A stretch of 25,623 bases of DNA from CAYNBT01 sp964396025. GTDB taxonomy: Bacteria > Patescibacteriota > WWE3 > UBA101185 > UBA10185. Shown piece by piece: positions 13,905 through 21,105 of the stretch. The first letter of the stretch is position 1. Each line of letters starts with the position of its first letter. Made by a program: the position numbers and the translations under genes. The notes under the pieces are model-generated. The model had not been told where the DNA came from, made no database searches, and saw nothing but the letters and a program-made list of their open reading frames with translations. The stretch covers positions 1 to 25,623 of the forward strand of contig CAYNBT010000013.1 in assembly GCA_964396025.1 (NCBI GenBank). Reading direction: 5' to 3'.

Positions 13905-15467
13905 TTAAAGAGTATCAGATTTCTTTTTGCTTTTCCATGACTCAAAGTCTTCTTTGCAAGTTATATTAAGAAAGTGTTCTTTAGCAAAGTCAGAAAACTC
14001 CTCCCAAGAATGTTCTAGAAACGGTTTTACAAGAGGAGACGCCCAAGGAACTGTACGTCCACTCCACAATTCATCTACAACATGCAATACATCATATTTA
14101 TCACTTCCTAATTTTATCTTCTTGATAGCATCACGCCACTTTATTGCCTGTTCATAATTGTGTCTGCTAGCTGCAGCATTCATCTCATATTCGAATTCCA
14201 GAACTATCTGATTAAACCATTCGGCATGTGTACGCTCCTTAAGTGGTTTTTGCATAAACGTACCAGAGTTTGCCAAATGTGCCTGGCGTATATGACCGGT
14301 TCTTTGCCATTCAAACGCCTTATCCAAGATTTTTCTATACAATATGTCAGCGTTTTGTATATTTTCATGCTTTTTGTCGTACTCGGGTAATGCGTGTAAC
14401 ACTTGTACTAAAGCATGCGCGCCTTGTTCTAACATTTCTAAACTCCACCACGGTTTAGCACTCGCCCACCAATACTGATCAGATGCCAAAGCCGCATCCA
14501 ACAAACTTCTGCTTTTATCCATTCCATTTAATCCTAAAGAGTGACATTGATGCACAACACCAAGTACGAGATTTGTCAATTCCCATTGCAGTTGATGTAT
14601 TGGATTGCCAGGATCCTTCCAAAGCAGAAAAGCTCTGTCATTAGTTTGCATAGTGCGTTCTTGATCTAACCAAAAATCCTGTTCGTTGTTTGACCATGTA
14701 CAAGGCCTAACTTCCGTTGTTACTATGGGAAGATTATTCGAGATTAACTCGGTAGGGGTGATACAGTTAAACACATTCGAATCAAGAAGCTCAAAAAGAA
14801 ATTTTTCGTGCCCTACCCTATGGTGGCCAAATGTCTCAGCATCCATAACCACAAACCAGTAACCATTCTCGCTATAAATATCTTGGGTCTGTAGTTTTAG
14901 CTCTTGAGGAGATGTTACTGAGGCAGATAGTATAAGGGAACTAACTCGTTTGTTTCTAGGCAAAACAACTAAACTGCTTTCCTTGTCTTTATATAATGTT
15001 GAGGAATCCGGATTTGGTAATGCCAATTCTTCTGCAGCAATCCATTTATAGGACAGTGTGCTACAAATGTTTAGTACCTGCTGGCTAACAGCCAACTCAG
15101 GCGAAAAGAAACCTTGCGAAGACATAGACTTATTCAAATATTTAGCCTGAGACTGCTGATGCAATAAAATCTGCCTTTTCATTTCTTCTACAGGTAGTAA
15201 AGGCAAAAAAGCATGGTACATTGCTGAACCTGTGAATTCAACTTGTTTCCTACGAGAGAGCTCCTCCAAACCTTGAAGTAAATCTTCATAACCGTGCTCA
15301 GCAAAAAGTTCAAGTAAAACACCTGAAACATTAAGACATATTTTTGCATGAGGTCGTGCAATTAATCCCTGAATAAGCGGGCTGTAGCATTCATGCACAA
15401 TGCGTTCTAATATATCCAACTGCTGATTATGAGGCTGGTACAAATGCAAAAGTATGACAAGATTCAT
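13905..15467 (-). CDS. GH57 glycoside hydrolase with UVR-like C-terminal motif
   Basis: 520 residues. Starts MNLVILLHLYQPHNQ, the GH57 H-x-QPH region. The nucleophile motif GFFSPELAVS (Glu124) and acid motif VVMDAETFGHH (Asp209) are both present. It resembles GH57 branching enzymes or amylases in size. Residues about 422-452 (EFEYEMNAAASRHNYEQAIK and WRDAIKK) look like a UVR helical-hairpin motif, unusual on a glycoside hydrolase. It overlaps no neighbour; gaps are 2-3 nt. Likely an alpha-glucan hydrolase, transferase or branching enzyme, chosen from context. Confidence 0.82.
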   Translation of the reverse strand: MNLVILLHLYQPHNQQLDILERIVHECYSPLIQGLIARPHAKICLNVSGVLLELFAEHGYEDLLQGLEELSRRKQVEFTGSAMYHAFLPLLPVEEMKRQILLHQQSQAKYLNKSMSSQGFFSPELAVSQQVLNICSTLSYKWIAAEELALPNPDSSTLYKDKESSLVVLPRNKRVSSLILSASVTSPQELKLQTQDIYSENGYWFVVMDAETFGHHRVGHEKFLFELLDSNVFNCITPTELISNNLPIVTTEVRPCTWSNNEQDFWLDQERTMQTNDRAFLLWKDPGNPIHQLQWELTNLVLGVVHQCHSLGLNGMDKSRSLLDAALASDQYWWASAKPWWSLEMLEQGAHALVQVLHALPEYDKKHENIQNADILYRKILDKAFEWQRTGHIRQAHLANSGTFMQKPLKERTHAEWFNQIVLEFEYEMNAAASRHNYEQAIKWRDAIKKIKLGSDKYDVLHVVDELWSGRTVPWASPLVKPFLEHSWEEFSDFAKEHFLNITCKEDFESWKSKKKSDTL

Positions 15468-15469
15468 GA

Positions 15470-16708
15470 CTATTTCTCTAAGGCAGAATATATTTTTTGA
15501 CTAAGCTCGGTGTATTTTTGGCTAAAATGAGGGTTCGATAATATATGGGAAATTTCTTCGAAGATTTGTAGGGATCTTGTAACCATACCATCTGCTCTAA
15601 ATGGGTTTTTAGACGCCCACCAGAATTGATCTGAATTCATGGCTTTTAAAACTAAAAGGTTTAGATTAATGCTCTGAAACAATTTGTCATCAATTTTCTC
15701 AGAAGACTCATTCAACTTCCAAACAGGAAAATTCTCCAGTCCTTCAACAGAAGTGGCTACAGCATCAGGTTCATAAACAGTCAAAAGCTCTGTTAACAGT
15801 TCCCATTGCATAGCGTGAACATCATTTGAAGATATTGCCCAATTTGGATAGATGTCATTCTTTGACAAGTGGTGCTCAGTAGTGGCCCATGTACTTTCTG
15901 TTATTGAATCTAGATTGTGTATTTGAGACGCCTCTACAAAGTTTGAGCAAGTCATAGTGTTAACACCATGCTTAGACAAAGCATCAACCAAAACATCCAG
16001 AAGATAAAGGCCATCCTTATGATGATGACCAAAATATTCTGCGTCTAGTGCTATGACAGAATCACCCATTCTATGAAGAGTTGCCATAAAATCCTCAACA
16101 TTTAGATCGCGCTTAAAGGAAAGTAAGTTACTTAACTCACGATTTCTAGCGAGAATTTTGATCTGAGAATCTTTATAGCTAAATACACCGTATCTACGTT
16201 CACTGTTTGTAGCTTGAACACTAACTTCATCTGCTAGGACCCATTCGTAACCCAACTCGGAGATCAAAGAAACTAAATCATTGCTCAAGGCTAATTCTGG
16301 AGGAAAAAACCCCTTAAGATCTCTCAAAAGAAGAGCACTTTCCCCTTCGAATCCTTTGTCTTTGCCAAAGTAATAACCCAAACTATACTCATTCAAGATG
16401 ATCTGTTGCTCAGTTAAGGTCTTGTTTAGAGATACTACCTTAGAAAGAAGTGGATGATAAGCTGCGGTGCCAACTATTTCTAAACGTTCAGATTCATACA
16501 ATTCCTTGATATCTGCCAGCCAACTTTTGTAACCCAACGTATCCATCTGCGCCAAAAGGGACAATGGTAAATTGAGAGTGATATTAAGTTTCTTCTTCTG
16601 CTTAATGAGTTTGATAAGAGGAATGTAACAGGTTTCTGCTATCTCTTTGGTAATAGCCAAATCTTGCGTGGCCGGTTGGTATAAATGAAGTAAAATTGAC
16701 AAGTTCAT
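15470..16708 (-). CDS. GH57 glycoside hydrolase, shorter paralogue
   Basis: 412 residues from ATG at 16708 (an upstream TTG at 16714 is open, but the paralogue also starts MNL, so the ATG is chosen). MNLSILLHLYQPATQ matches the N-terminus of the 520-residue neighbour. GFFPPELALS (Glu138) and IALDAEYFGHHHKD (Asp222) keep both catalytic residues; SDQFWWASKNPF matches SDQYWWASAKPW in the neighbour. It lacks the neighbour's UVR-like tail. The pair arose by tandem duplication, then diverged. First gene of the five-gene region's distal operon, with its own promoter. Exact glucan specificity unknown. Confidence 0.82.
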   Translation of the reverse strand: MNLSILLHLYQPATQDLAITKEIAETCYIPLIKLIKQKKKLNITLNLPLSLLAQMDTLGYKSWLADIKELYESERLEIVGTAAYHPLLSKVVSLNKTLTEQQIILNEYSLGYYFGKDKGFEGESALLLRDLKGFFPPELALSNDLVSLISELGYEWVLADEVSVQATNSERRYGVFSYKDSQIKILARNRELSNLLSFKRDLNVEDFMATLHRMGDSVIALDAEYFGHHHKDGLYLLDVLVDALSKHGVNTMTCSNFVEASQIHNLDSITESTWATTEHHLSKNDIYPNWAISSNDVHAMQWELLTELLTVYEPDAVATSVEGLENFPVWKLNESSEKIDDKLFQSINLNLLVLKAMNSDQFWWASKNPFRADGMVTRSLQIFEEISHILSNPHFSQKYTELSQKIYSALEK

Positions 16709-16733
16709 AATCAAGCTCTCTATCCGTATGGGA

Positions 16734-16762
16734 ATTATTACCCAATAATTCTCTATTGTCTA
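16734..16762 (-). promoter_or_regulatory. promoter of the GH57-GH57-glgA-galT operon with operator-like palindrome
   Basis: TAGACA (16757-16762), 17-nt spacer, AATAAT (16734-16739) on the minus strand. A perfect inverted repeat GAATTATT-n4-AATAATTC (16732-16751) covers the -10 and part of the spacer, suggesting a repressor site. The predicted 5' UTR is about 20 nt with only a weak GAGAG. Confidence 0.55.
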
Positions 16763-16806
16763 CATTTTGATAAATCTACAAACACTATTGCAGTACAAAA
16801 ATTTAT

Positions 16807-16882
16807 GCACCTTACCCTGAAAGAGTGTTATTTCTTATTCTCCTGCCCACAGAATAAGAATTACCCTTTCAGGATAAGGCGC
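16807..16882 (-). terminator. large hairpin, probable terminator of glgA2
   Basis: A 17-bp outer stem (16866-16882 with 16807-16823) and an inner TTCTTATTC/GAATAAGAA stem. On the minus strand the imperfect positions become G-U pairs; on the plus strand they become C-A mismatches, so the RNA is made from the minus strand. A moderate T-run (AAATTTTTG) follows. It begins about 105 nt after the glgA2 stop and before the GH57 promoter. Confidence 0.55.
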
Positions 16883-16987
16883 ACAAAATGATTCCTGAAT
16901 ATGTGGTAAATTGTATTTTCAATTTTTTATATTGAAACAAATTTACATCGTTAATATATCAGAGTGTTATAGGATTGTCAACTAATG

Positions 16988-18550
16988 TTATATGGAACCC
17001 CGAACAGGATATGGGTGCTTTTTCAATTTTAAACAGCGTATATAAAGTTTCTCATATTCTGCTGCGCTGTGATTCCAACTAAAGTCAGCGTTCATAGTGT
17101 TTTTCTGTAGTTTTCTCCATAAAGTCTTGTTATTGTATATTTCCAAAGCGCGTGCCAACTGCCCAAATAATGCAAACTCATTGAACTCAGTAAATACAAA
17201 ACCGGTACCCTCCCCTGTAACAGAGTTAAAGTTTTCCACAGTGTCTGCCAAACCACCTACCTTGCGAATGATTGGAATAGAACCATAACGCATACACTCT
17301 AGTTGTACAATACCGCATGGTTCAAAGCGTGAAGGAAAAAGCATTAGGTCACAACCAGCAAACATTAGCCTAGGTAATGTGAAGTTAGGGTACGGGTGTA
17401 TACCTACTTTATCAGGAAATGCTTGCTTTAACTGCTGAAGCTGCTCTGCTAATCCCCCATCACCGCCTCCAACTTCCAAAAACTGAACATCATAATCTTT
17501 CAGTAACTGGAACATAGTGCGAATTGTAAGATCAACACCTTTTTGGTAATCTAAACGACCTGAAATACCAATGACAGGTATTGTTGCATCAACGGTAAGA
17601 TCGAACTCTTTTTGCAATGCTTTTTTGTTTTCTTCTCTAAGTGACATATGATCCAAGTCATAGTTTTGTTCTATTAATGAATCTGTTGACGGATCAAACT
17701 CTTCATAGTCTAACCCATTCAAGATACCAAACATCTTACTTCTAACCTCAAGAAGTAATTTATCCAATCCTTCACCATATTCACTTGTTAGAATTTCTTT
17801 TGAATATGTCTTCGATACAGTGTTCACAGCATCAGAGTAAAGAATCCCACGTTTCATAAAATTCTGCTTAGTAATACGCTCCGAAAATAATGGAGCCAAG
17901 TCAGACTTACCATCATCAAAATCCAATTCTGAAACATGCTTGTGATCAAACATGCCTTGGTGCGCCAAACTATGAATTGTAAACAAACTGGCTACCTGCA
18001 TAAGATTTTCGTCTTCTTTGTAGGAAGTTTTCAAATAGTTAGAAACCGCACCGGTATGCCAATCATTTGAATGTACTATATCTGGCGTAAAAAAGCCCAA
18101 TTTTACAAACTCCAAAGCACCTCGGGAAAGCAATGCCCAACGAACGCTATCATCGCTATATCCATACACATTAGCTCTCTTTTCATAATATTCCATGTTC
18201 TCTAAGAAATATATTGTAACTCCATGTCTAGATACATGAGATTTTACATTACATATAAGGTATGGGTTTTCAGGATCATCAGTAGGTACTTCTAAACCTT
18301 CATGTACCATTTCTAGCTTGTACTTATTGTCTTTATCTATAAAACCAAATTTCGGCATAAATACGCGTACATCGTGACCGCGTTTCACCAAGGCTTTAGA
18401 CAAATAAGCCAAAACCATTGCATAACCACCAACTGCTGCAAACGGAGCTACCTCAGCACCTACCATAAGTACTTTTAATTTTTGCTTTTCGGTACTCTCC
18501 TGAGATTCAGTCATTAAGTTACCGATTGCTTTAATAATTCCTGCAGACAT
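16988..18550 (-). CDS. GT5 glycogen/starch synthase-like protein 2 with altered donor motif
   Basis: 520 residues. A 25-residue N-terminal extension precedes the GT5 domain (KVLMVGAEVAPFAAVGGYAM). The usual K-x-GGL donor loop reads AAVGGYAM: the Lys is replaced by Ala39. Other motifs are good: HSNDWHTGAV, GRLDYQKGVDL, PSRFEPCGIVQLECMRYGSI and RKVGGLADTV. The start is supported by TGTTAGAAT ending 6 nt before ATG, a leaderless arrangement. It is separate from the glgA1 operon. It may use another donor, act as a non-catalytic partner, or be a weak synthase; the fold is sure, the activity is not. Confidence 0.85.
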   Translation of the reverse strand: MSAGIIKAIGNLMTESQESTEKQKLKVLMVGAEVAPFAAVGGYAMVLAYLSKALVKRGHDVRVFMPKFGFIDKDNKYKLEMVHEGLEVPTDDPENPYLICNVKSHVSRHGVTIYFLENMEYYEKRANVYGYSDDSVRWALLSRGALEFVKLGFFTPDIVHSNDWHTGAVSNYLKTSYKEDENLMQVASLFTIHSLAHQGMFDHKHVSELDFDDGKSDLAPLFSERITKQNFMKRGILYSDAVNTVSKTYSKEILTSEYGEGLDKLLLEVRSKMFGILNGLDYEEFDPSTDSLIEQNYDLDHMSLREENKKALQKEFDLTVDATIPVIGISGRLDYQKGVDLTIRTMFQLLKDYDVQFLEVGGGDGGLAEQLQQLKQAFPDKVGIHPYPNFTLPRLMFAGCDLMLFPSRFEPCGIVQLECMRYGSIPIIRKVGGLADTVENFNSVTGEGTGFVFTEFNEFALFGQLARALEIYNNKTLWRKLQKNTMNADFSWNHSAAEYEKLYIRCLKLKKHPYPVRGSI

Positions 18551-18556
18551 AAGTGA

Positions 18557-18565
18557 ATTCTAACA
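18557..18565 (-). promoter_or_regulatory. leaderless extended -10 promoter of glgA2
   Basis: Minus-strand TGT-TAGAAT, 6 nt (TCACTT) before ATG 18550. Confidence 0.65.
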
Positions 18566-18599
18566 CTAATTTAATTAAGACACCAAGACTAACTATGTA

Positions 18600-18628
18600 T
18601 TGACAAAGTAGTTTCTATTGTGAATAAT
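18600..18628 (+). promoter_or_regulatory. plus-strand promoter facing an ORF-poor region
   Basis: TTGACA (18600-18605), 17-nt spacer, AATAAT (18623-18628). It points into about 490 nt without a convincing ORF that ends at the long hairpin 19047-19121. Confidence 0.5.
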
Positions 18629-18629
18629 T

Positions 18630-19046
18630 TACATTAATCACAGAAATGAAGCTTCAAGCTCTTTAACAAGAAAATAATCAAATGATGCATTCAAGGTCGT
18701 ACATATCATATTTACGCCCAACCAATATACCTCCCCATATATATCATCTTGTTTGCGTCGGCAGAATTGAATTTAGCTATACCATATAATAAACGCTCAC
18801 ATATAAGCACAAATCTAGCGTAAATACCAAGTGTTAGTGTGAAATGTTTAGTAAAGTAGGCACGTTGTTGTAACGCGTGTATATCATTGATTCTTGACAA
18901 GTTTTGTGTCCTGTATAAAAGTCAAGAAAAAACATATCATGAAGATGAGAGATTATAGATCAAACTGCTCCTATTTAGTTGTTAATATTTACCAAGACAC
19001 GACAAAGGATTAGGTTAGTCAGGTAAGAATATACTAAATAAACAAA
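18630..19046. other. gene-poor intergenic stretch
   Basis: No convincing gene is seen. The longest open frames are 62 codons on the minus strand from a TTG (18712-18900), and 35 and 24 codons on the plus strand, all without Shine-Dalgarno or a well-placed -10. A 9-bp inverted repeat, ATTCTTGAC and GTCAAGAA-type arms around 18891-18928, is present. The region could carry a non-coding RNA from the plus-strand promoter. Confidence 0.4.
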
Positions 19047-19128
19047 AGCCCTTTAAGGGGTAAAAGATTTACAAAAGCAATTAATAGTAAGACAAAATGT
19101 AAATTAACCCTTTAAAGGGCTATTTTTG
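19047..19128 (+). terminator. long hairpin with T-tail
   Basis: AGCCCTTTAAGGGGT (19047-19061) pairs with ACCCTTTAAAGGGCT (19107-19121) over 15 bp with one G-U on the plus strand; an inner ATTTACA/TGTAAAT helix lies in the 45-nt loop. ATTTTTG follows. On the minus strand the G-U becomes a mismatch, though a T-rich tail exists there too. Likely terminator of a plus-strand transcript or a fold-back element. Confidence 0.55.
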
Positions 19129-19159
19129 TTTGAAAATATACTATTTGAAAATAAAAAAG

Positions 19160-19199
19160 TAAAAAAACATGCTAGGTATTGTTAATACTACCTAGCATG
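19160..19199 (-). terminator. terminator of the HTH gene
   Basis: On the minus strand CATGCTAGGTA (19189-19199) pairs perfectly with TACCTAGCATG (19168-19178), followed by TTTTTTT. It lies 29 nt after the HTH gene stop. Confidence 0.9.
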
Positions 19200-19228
19200 C
19201 CCTTTTTGCTGAAATAAAACTTAACTGG

Positions 19229-20161
19229 TTAAATGTTATCTAACTCTTTAACCAAGTCATGCTCATTCGCGTTTAGCAGATCTTTTCTTAGTACAGATGT
19301 AGAAACTACACTTAGTCCGTGCATCTCATTCTTTTGATTATATAAAGAGGCGTCATCGGATACTATCAAACACAGTTGGGAGTTTTCTTTTGAAGTCGGC
19401 GATAATTGGAGAGTTTTTTCATAAAAATCCAAATCTTTTGATTTTACATAAGCGTGCAATATCGAGAAAGGTTTGATTGGTTTGTGTAAAGATAATCCTG
19501 CATTCATTGTAAAAGCATAGTCTAACGAGTTTTTTTTGGATGACTTGTCCAGTGCTTGGGCAATGTCTTTTAATCCGCCTACAAAACTCTTGTAGTATCT
19601 TTCCTTAGAAACAGGCATTGGAGTTTCTTCTACAACTGGCGACTTAAAGGAAGACATATCATATAAATCATTTTCTGCCTGTTTCACTGGTTCAGGTTGA
19701 ACTTTTGAGGCTTGTTCTGCCTTATACTTTTCTGCAGCAGCCTTGAATTTAGCTAACCAATCTACTGGCTCCTCTTGTTCAGGTGTATGAACAGTATTCT
19801 TATCAGCTTCATCACTGTACTGTTGTTGTGCAGGTTGGGATTCTCTATGAGGGGTTTGTTCCACAGGAACATCCGGTTGGGGTGTAGATGTAACAACTGA
19901 AGCAAACTGTCTTGATTCTTTCACGGGTTGCAAATTTGTTTTTACATTTTGAGAACTATTATCATTACTTTTACTGCTATTTGCATTATTTGGATACAAG
20001 AAATCTAAAATATTTTGTTTTGAGAATCTATGTCTACCTGTGGCTGTCTTCACATCTGCTTGAATCTTAGATTCCTCTAAGTATCTGTAAACAGATCTTA
20101 AACTAACCCCAAGTATGTCTGCTACTTCTGTTGAAGTATATAATCTTTCTTCTAATTGCAT
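19229..20161 (-). CDS. HTH (MerR/excisionase-type) protein with unknown C-terminal domain
   Basis: 310 residues from the ATG at 20161. A longer frame (from 20200) is open, but the ATG at 20161 lies 6 nt after a TATCAT -10 with TTGACA at 18 nt, so the upstream part would be promoter. Residues about 6-55 (YTSTEVADILGVSLRSVYRY; RHRFSKQNILDFLYP) form an HTH_17-type DNA-binding domain. Residues about 60-190 are Ser/Gln/Pro-rich and probably disordered. The last 120 (FVGGLKDIAQALDKSSKKNS; QLCLIVSDDASLYNQ) look like a folded alpha/beta domain that I do not recognise. Single-gene unit downstream of the mreB operon. Confidence 0.75.
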   Translation of the reverse strand: MQLEERLYTSTEVADILGVSLRSVYRYLEESKIQADVKTATGRHRFSKQNILDFLYPNNANSSKSNDNSSQNVKTNLQPVKESRQFASVVTSTPQPDVPVEQTPHRESQPAQQQYSDEADKNTVHTPEQEEPVDWLAKFKAAAEKYKAEQASKVQPEPVKQAENDLYDMSSFKSPVVEETPMPVSKERYYKSFVGGLKDIAQALDKSSKKNSLDYAFTMNAGLSLHKPIKPFSILHAYVKSKDLDFYEKTLQLSPTSKENSQLCLIVSDDASLYNQKNEMHGLSVVSTSVLRKDLLNANEHDLVKELDNI

Positions 20162-20167
20162 ATACAA

Positions 20168-20197
20168 ATGATACGCACATATTAAAGTTAGTGTCAA
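20168..20197 (-). promoter_or_regulatory. leaderless promoter of the HTH gene
   Basis: TTGACA (20192-20197), 18-nt spacer, TATCAT (20168-20173), then 6 nt (TTGTAT) to ATG 20161. It decides the start of the HTH gene. Confidence 0.7.
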
Positions 20198-20223
20198 CAA
20201 ACTTCTAAAGAAACTATGAAATG

Positions 20224-21105
20224 TCAGGACTTAAGTGTTGATAGTAGTACTTTTATAGGGAAAAGAGGAAAAGCTTTGAAAATTCTTTTGTAACGCCATG
20301 GTTGCATAACTAGTCTGTATAACCACTCTAAATGCATTGTTCTTATCATATAGGGAGCTCTTGGGGTGATACCGGATATATAATCTATGGTGCCACCAAC
20401 ACCAACACCAATAGTACATGGCACATTATTCATATTTCTTTTTAACCATTTCTCTTGATTTCTGTGATTATATGCAACAAAAATAATGTCAATATTAGAA
20501 ACACCATGCTTAGACATACTCTCATGTATAAAAGACAGTGTTCTTGCGTCATCAGATTCACGATAACTGAAAGCAGAGCTTGCAGCTACAATATTTATAT
20601 TTGGATATAAATCTTTTAGTTTAATCGCAGCTAGAGTTGCAACATCAAAGTTATCTATTGATTTTCCAAAGATAGATTTTTTCTTTCCGCCAAGAAGTAC
20701 TATGTTGTATTTTTTTTCTGAAGCTAGCTTACACAGGGCATAGGTCAAATCTACCCCACTTATACTGCTATGATTACTGCTCAACGAAGATACGACGCCT
20801 ACACGCAAGCCAGCAAGAACTAACTCTACAGCACGTATAAAACCTTTGGACTTCACTTTTTGGGCAATATTTAAGAAATCACTTGCTAAAACTGTTCCAA
20901 AGCCATCAGGTATTGAAAGTAAAGACTCATTTATTATGTTCTTAAATTCCACATCTTCCTGTGCATCTATGATAAATTCAGGGTTAGTCGTGCAGATAAT
21001 ACCCTGCTGCACTTTTGTATGCATTAAGTGCTCGACATAAGCTAGTACATCACCAAGAGAAAGCCCCATGTTCACTTTTACGTCCAAAATCTTAAGTTCT
21101 TTCAT
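20224..21105 (-). CDS. WecG/TagA/CpsF family glycosyltransferase (GT26)
   Basis: 293 residues. Family motifs: CTTNPEFI (38-45), LSIPDGFGTVLASDF (Asp67 matching the proposed catalytic base of TagA), VGVGGTIDYISGITPRAPY and LEWLYRLVMQPWRYKRI. The usual G-x-PKQE-W motif reads AYNHRNQEKW. The family transfers N-acetylmannosamine or similar sugars onto undecaprenyl-linked acceptors at the inner membrane face. Its start overlaps the upstream GT4 gene end by 14 nt. With GT4 and mreB it suggests cell-wall or surface-glycan assembly. Confidence 0.88.
   Translation of the reverse strand: MKELKILDVKVNMGLSLGDVLAYVEHLMHTKVQQGIICTTNPEFIIDAQEDVEFKNIINESLLSIPDGFGTVLASDFLNIAQKVKSKGFIRAVELVLAGLRVGVVSSLSSNHSSISGVDLTYALCKLASEKKYNIVLLGGKKKSIFGKSIDNFDVATLAAIKLKDLYPNINIVAASSAFSYRESDDARTLSFIHESMSKHGVSNIDIIFVAYNHRNQEKWLKRNMNNVPCTIGVGVGGTIDYISGITPRAPYMIRTMHLEWLYRLVMQPWRYKRIFKAFPLFPIKVLLSTLKS

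Noticed and set aside
18712..18900. 62-codon minus-strand ORF in the gene-poor region
   Set aside because: TTG start, no Shine-Dalgarno, no well-placed -10 and no recognisable motif; it lies within a frame-poor interval and is probably chance.
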